Positions 63,347 through 64,000 of a DNA stretch of 64,000 nucleotides are shown in pieces; position 1 is the first letter of the stretch, and the number at the start of each line of letters is the position of its first letter. A program made the position numbers and the translations under genes. A model generated the notes under the pieces. The model did no database searches. It was not told where the DNA came from and was given only the letters and a program-made list of their open reading frames with translations. Source of the DNA: Pseudomonas abietaniphila (lineage in GTDB: Bacteria > Pseudomonadota > Gammaproteobacteria > Pseudomonadales > Pseudomonadaceae); the NCBI RefSeq assembly GCF_900100795.1, contig NZ_FNCO01000001.1, forward strand, positions 682,001 through 746,000, in the 5' to 3' direction.

Positions 63347-64000
63347 TCAGGCCGTCGCGGTCTGGCCTGGGGTGTCGGACTCATTGTGTGCTTCACGCCA
63401 GGCATCCAGCCCGCCGACCAGTGCCTTGCCCCGTGTCAGGCCGTGTGCGCGCAGTTTCTGCGCCAGCAGGGCGGCCGACAGCTCGTTCGGGCAGGCGCAG
63501 TAAAACACCATGTCGACGTCAGCCAGTTGCGCGAGCCAGGGTTCCAGTGGTTCTTCAAGGCTGATCGACACCGCGCCGGGAATGCCTTCGACCACGGCGG
63601 TGTGAAATTTAGGGCGCACATCAATCACCACGGGCGCGTCCACCGAGTCGCGCAGGGCAAGCAACTCGGGCACGGTGATGCGTGGCACTTTCGAGGTGCG
63701 AGACATCAGGTGCCGGCGCTTCCAGTATTTCCAGCCGATGAACAGTCCGAGCGCCGTCAGCACGCCTGCGATGGCGATGGGCAGATAACTGGCCAACAGG
63801 CTCAGCAGTGGAATGATGGCGTCAGTGAACAGCATGCCCAGCAGCAGCGCCGAGCCGGCCCAGATGAAGGAGCCGGCGAGGGAGTAACGCATGAAGGTGG
63901 CGATCGGCGTGCCGTTCATGCCCGCCACGGTGGTGACCAGCGCGCCCGCGCCGGGCAGGAATTTCGACAGCAGCATGGCCCGCGGGCCGACGCGGTCGTA
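63347..64000 (-). CDS. DedA-family membrane protein fused to a rhodanese domain (partial)
   Basis: The C-terminal part of a two-domain protein; the start lies beyond the right edge. The reading frame continues to base 64000, with YDRVGPRA preceding the first methionine in the window. It shows the DedA (SNARE-associated) signature SKFLPGAGALVTTVAGM and two transmembrane helices, then a cytoplasmic rhodanese-like domain with a cysteine in CACPNELSA in place of the usual CxxGxR active loop. Such fusions may link membrane and sulfur handling, function unknown. Confidence 0.85.
   Translation of the reverse strand, partial: YDRVGPRAMLLSKFLPGAGALVTTVAGMNGTPIATFMRYSLAGSFIWAGSALLLGMLFTDAIIPLLSLLASYLPIAIAGVLTALGLFIGWKYWKRRHLMSRTSKVPRITVPELLALRDSVDAPVVIDVRPKFHTAVVEGIPGAVSISLEEPLEPWLAQLADVDMVFYCACPNELSAALLAQKLRAHGLTRGKALVGGLDAWREAHNESDTPGQTATA

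Noticed and set aside
1..64000. CRISPR arrays, tRNA genes, integrases or insertion sequences that could mark the hrp locus as a classical island
   Set aside because: I found no regular spaced repeats, cloverleaf genes or transposase-like proteins on reading both strands; the short repeats present are REP-like.

Overview
This window is chromosomal DNA of a Pseudomonas, most likely from the Pseudomonas syringae species complex or a close relative. The reasons are the high GC content, a Hrp1-type hrp/hrc cluster in the P. syringae gene order, a DUF1652 gene, a ptxS-kguEKTD operon, a lexA2-imuA-imuB-dnaE2 cassette and short REP-like intergenic repeats. I see no rRNA, tRNA, CRISPR array, transposase, integrase or phage gene. 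Coding density is high and nearly all genes look intact.

Layout. 36-8050: a catabolic block (metallo-beta-lactamase-fold hydrolase, short-chain dehydrogenase, MmgE/PrpD protein, a frameshifted 3-hydroxyisobutyrate-type dehydrogenase, a sugar-acid MFS carrier, an IlvD/Edd dehydratase) ending in a divergent GntR regulator with a palindromic candidate operator. 8110-19830: half of a type III secretion locus, namely hrpH, hrpR, hrpS, then hrpA-hrpZ-hrpB-hrcJ-hrpD-hrpE and hrpF-hrpG-hrcC-hrpT-hrpV. Three hrp boxes (before hrpH, hrpA and hrpF) mark the HrpL-dependent units. 19906-22449: a DUF1652 gene and a chemoreceptor. 22485-27833: the 2-ketogluconate operon with its PtxS regulator and two identical 14-bp operators.

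28039-32228: a sulfonate-type ABC permease and binding protein without an ATPase, an MFS carrier and a histidine phosphatase. 32427-40649: DNA repair genes (alkA-like, ogt, then lexA2-imuA-imuB-dnaE2) with a START-domain protein between them. 40812-46728: iolG and a LacI regulator facing an SDR / phytanoyl-CoA-dioxygenase-like / GntR / DUF1989 group of unknown substrate. 47088-50070: a small conserved protein, a zinc alcohol dehydrogenase and a mannonate/tagaturonate-type oxidoreductase behind tandem operator-like repeats. 50139-55295: an rRNA-methyltransferase-like enzyme, LysR, GNAT, MFS and a zinc-type HemB. 55598-61205: a polar amino acid ABC transporter operon with an ArgH-like lyase inside it and a divergent LysR. 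61300-64000: LysR, a quinone-oxidoreductase-like enzyme and a DedA-rhodanese fusion cut by the window edge.

The most notable point is the type III locus. It stops cleanly after hrpV, where P. syringae normally continues with hrcU and the rest of the export apparatus. In its place come a DUF1652 gene, a chemoreceptor and housekeeping metabolism. None of hrcQ, hrcR, hrcS, hrcT, hrcU, hrcN, hrcV, hrpJ, hrpL, hrpK, avrE or other effectors is present in the window. All hrp genes that are present have intact frames and hrp boxes, so the locus is either one part of a split system or a recently truncated one.
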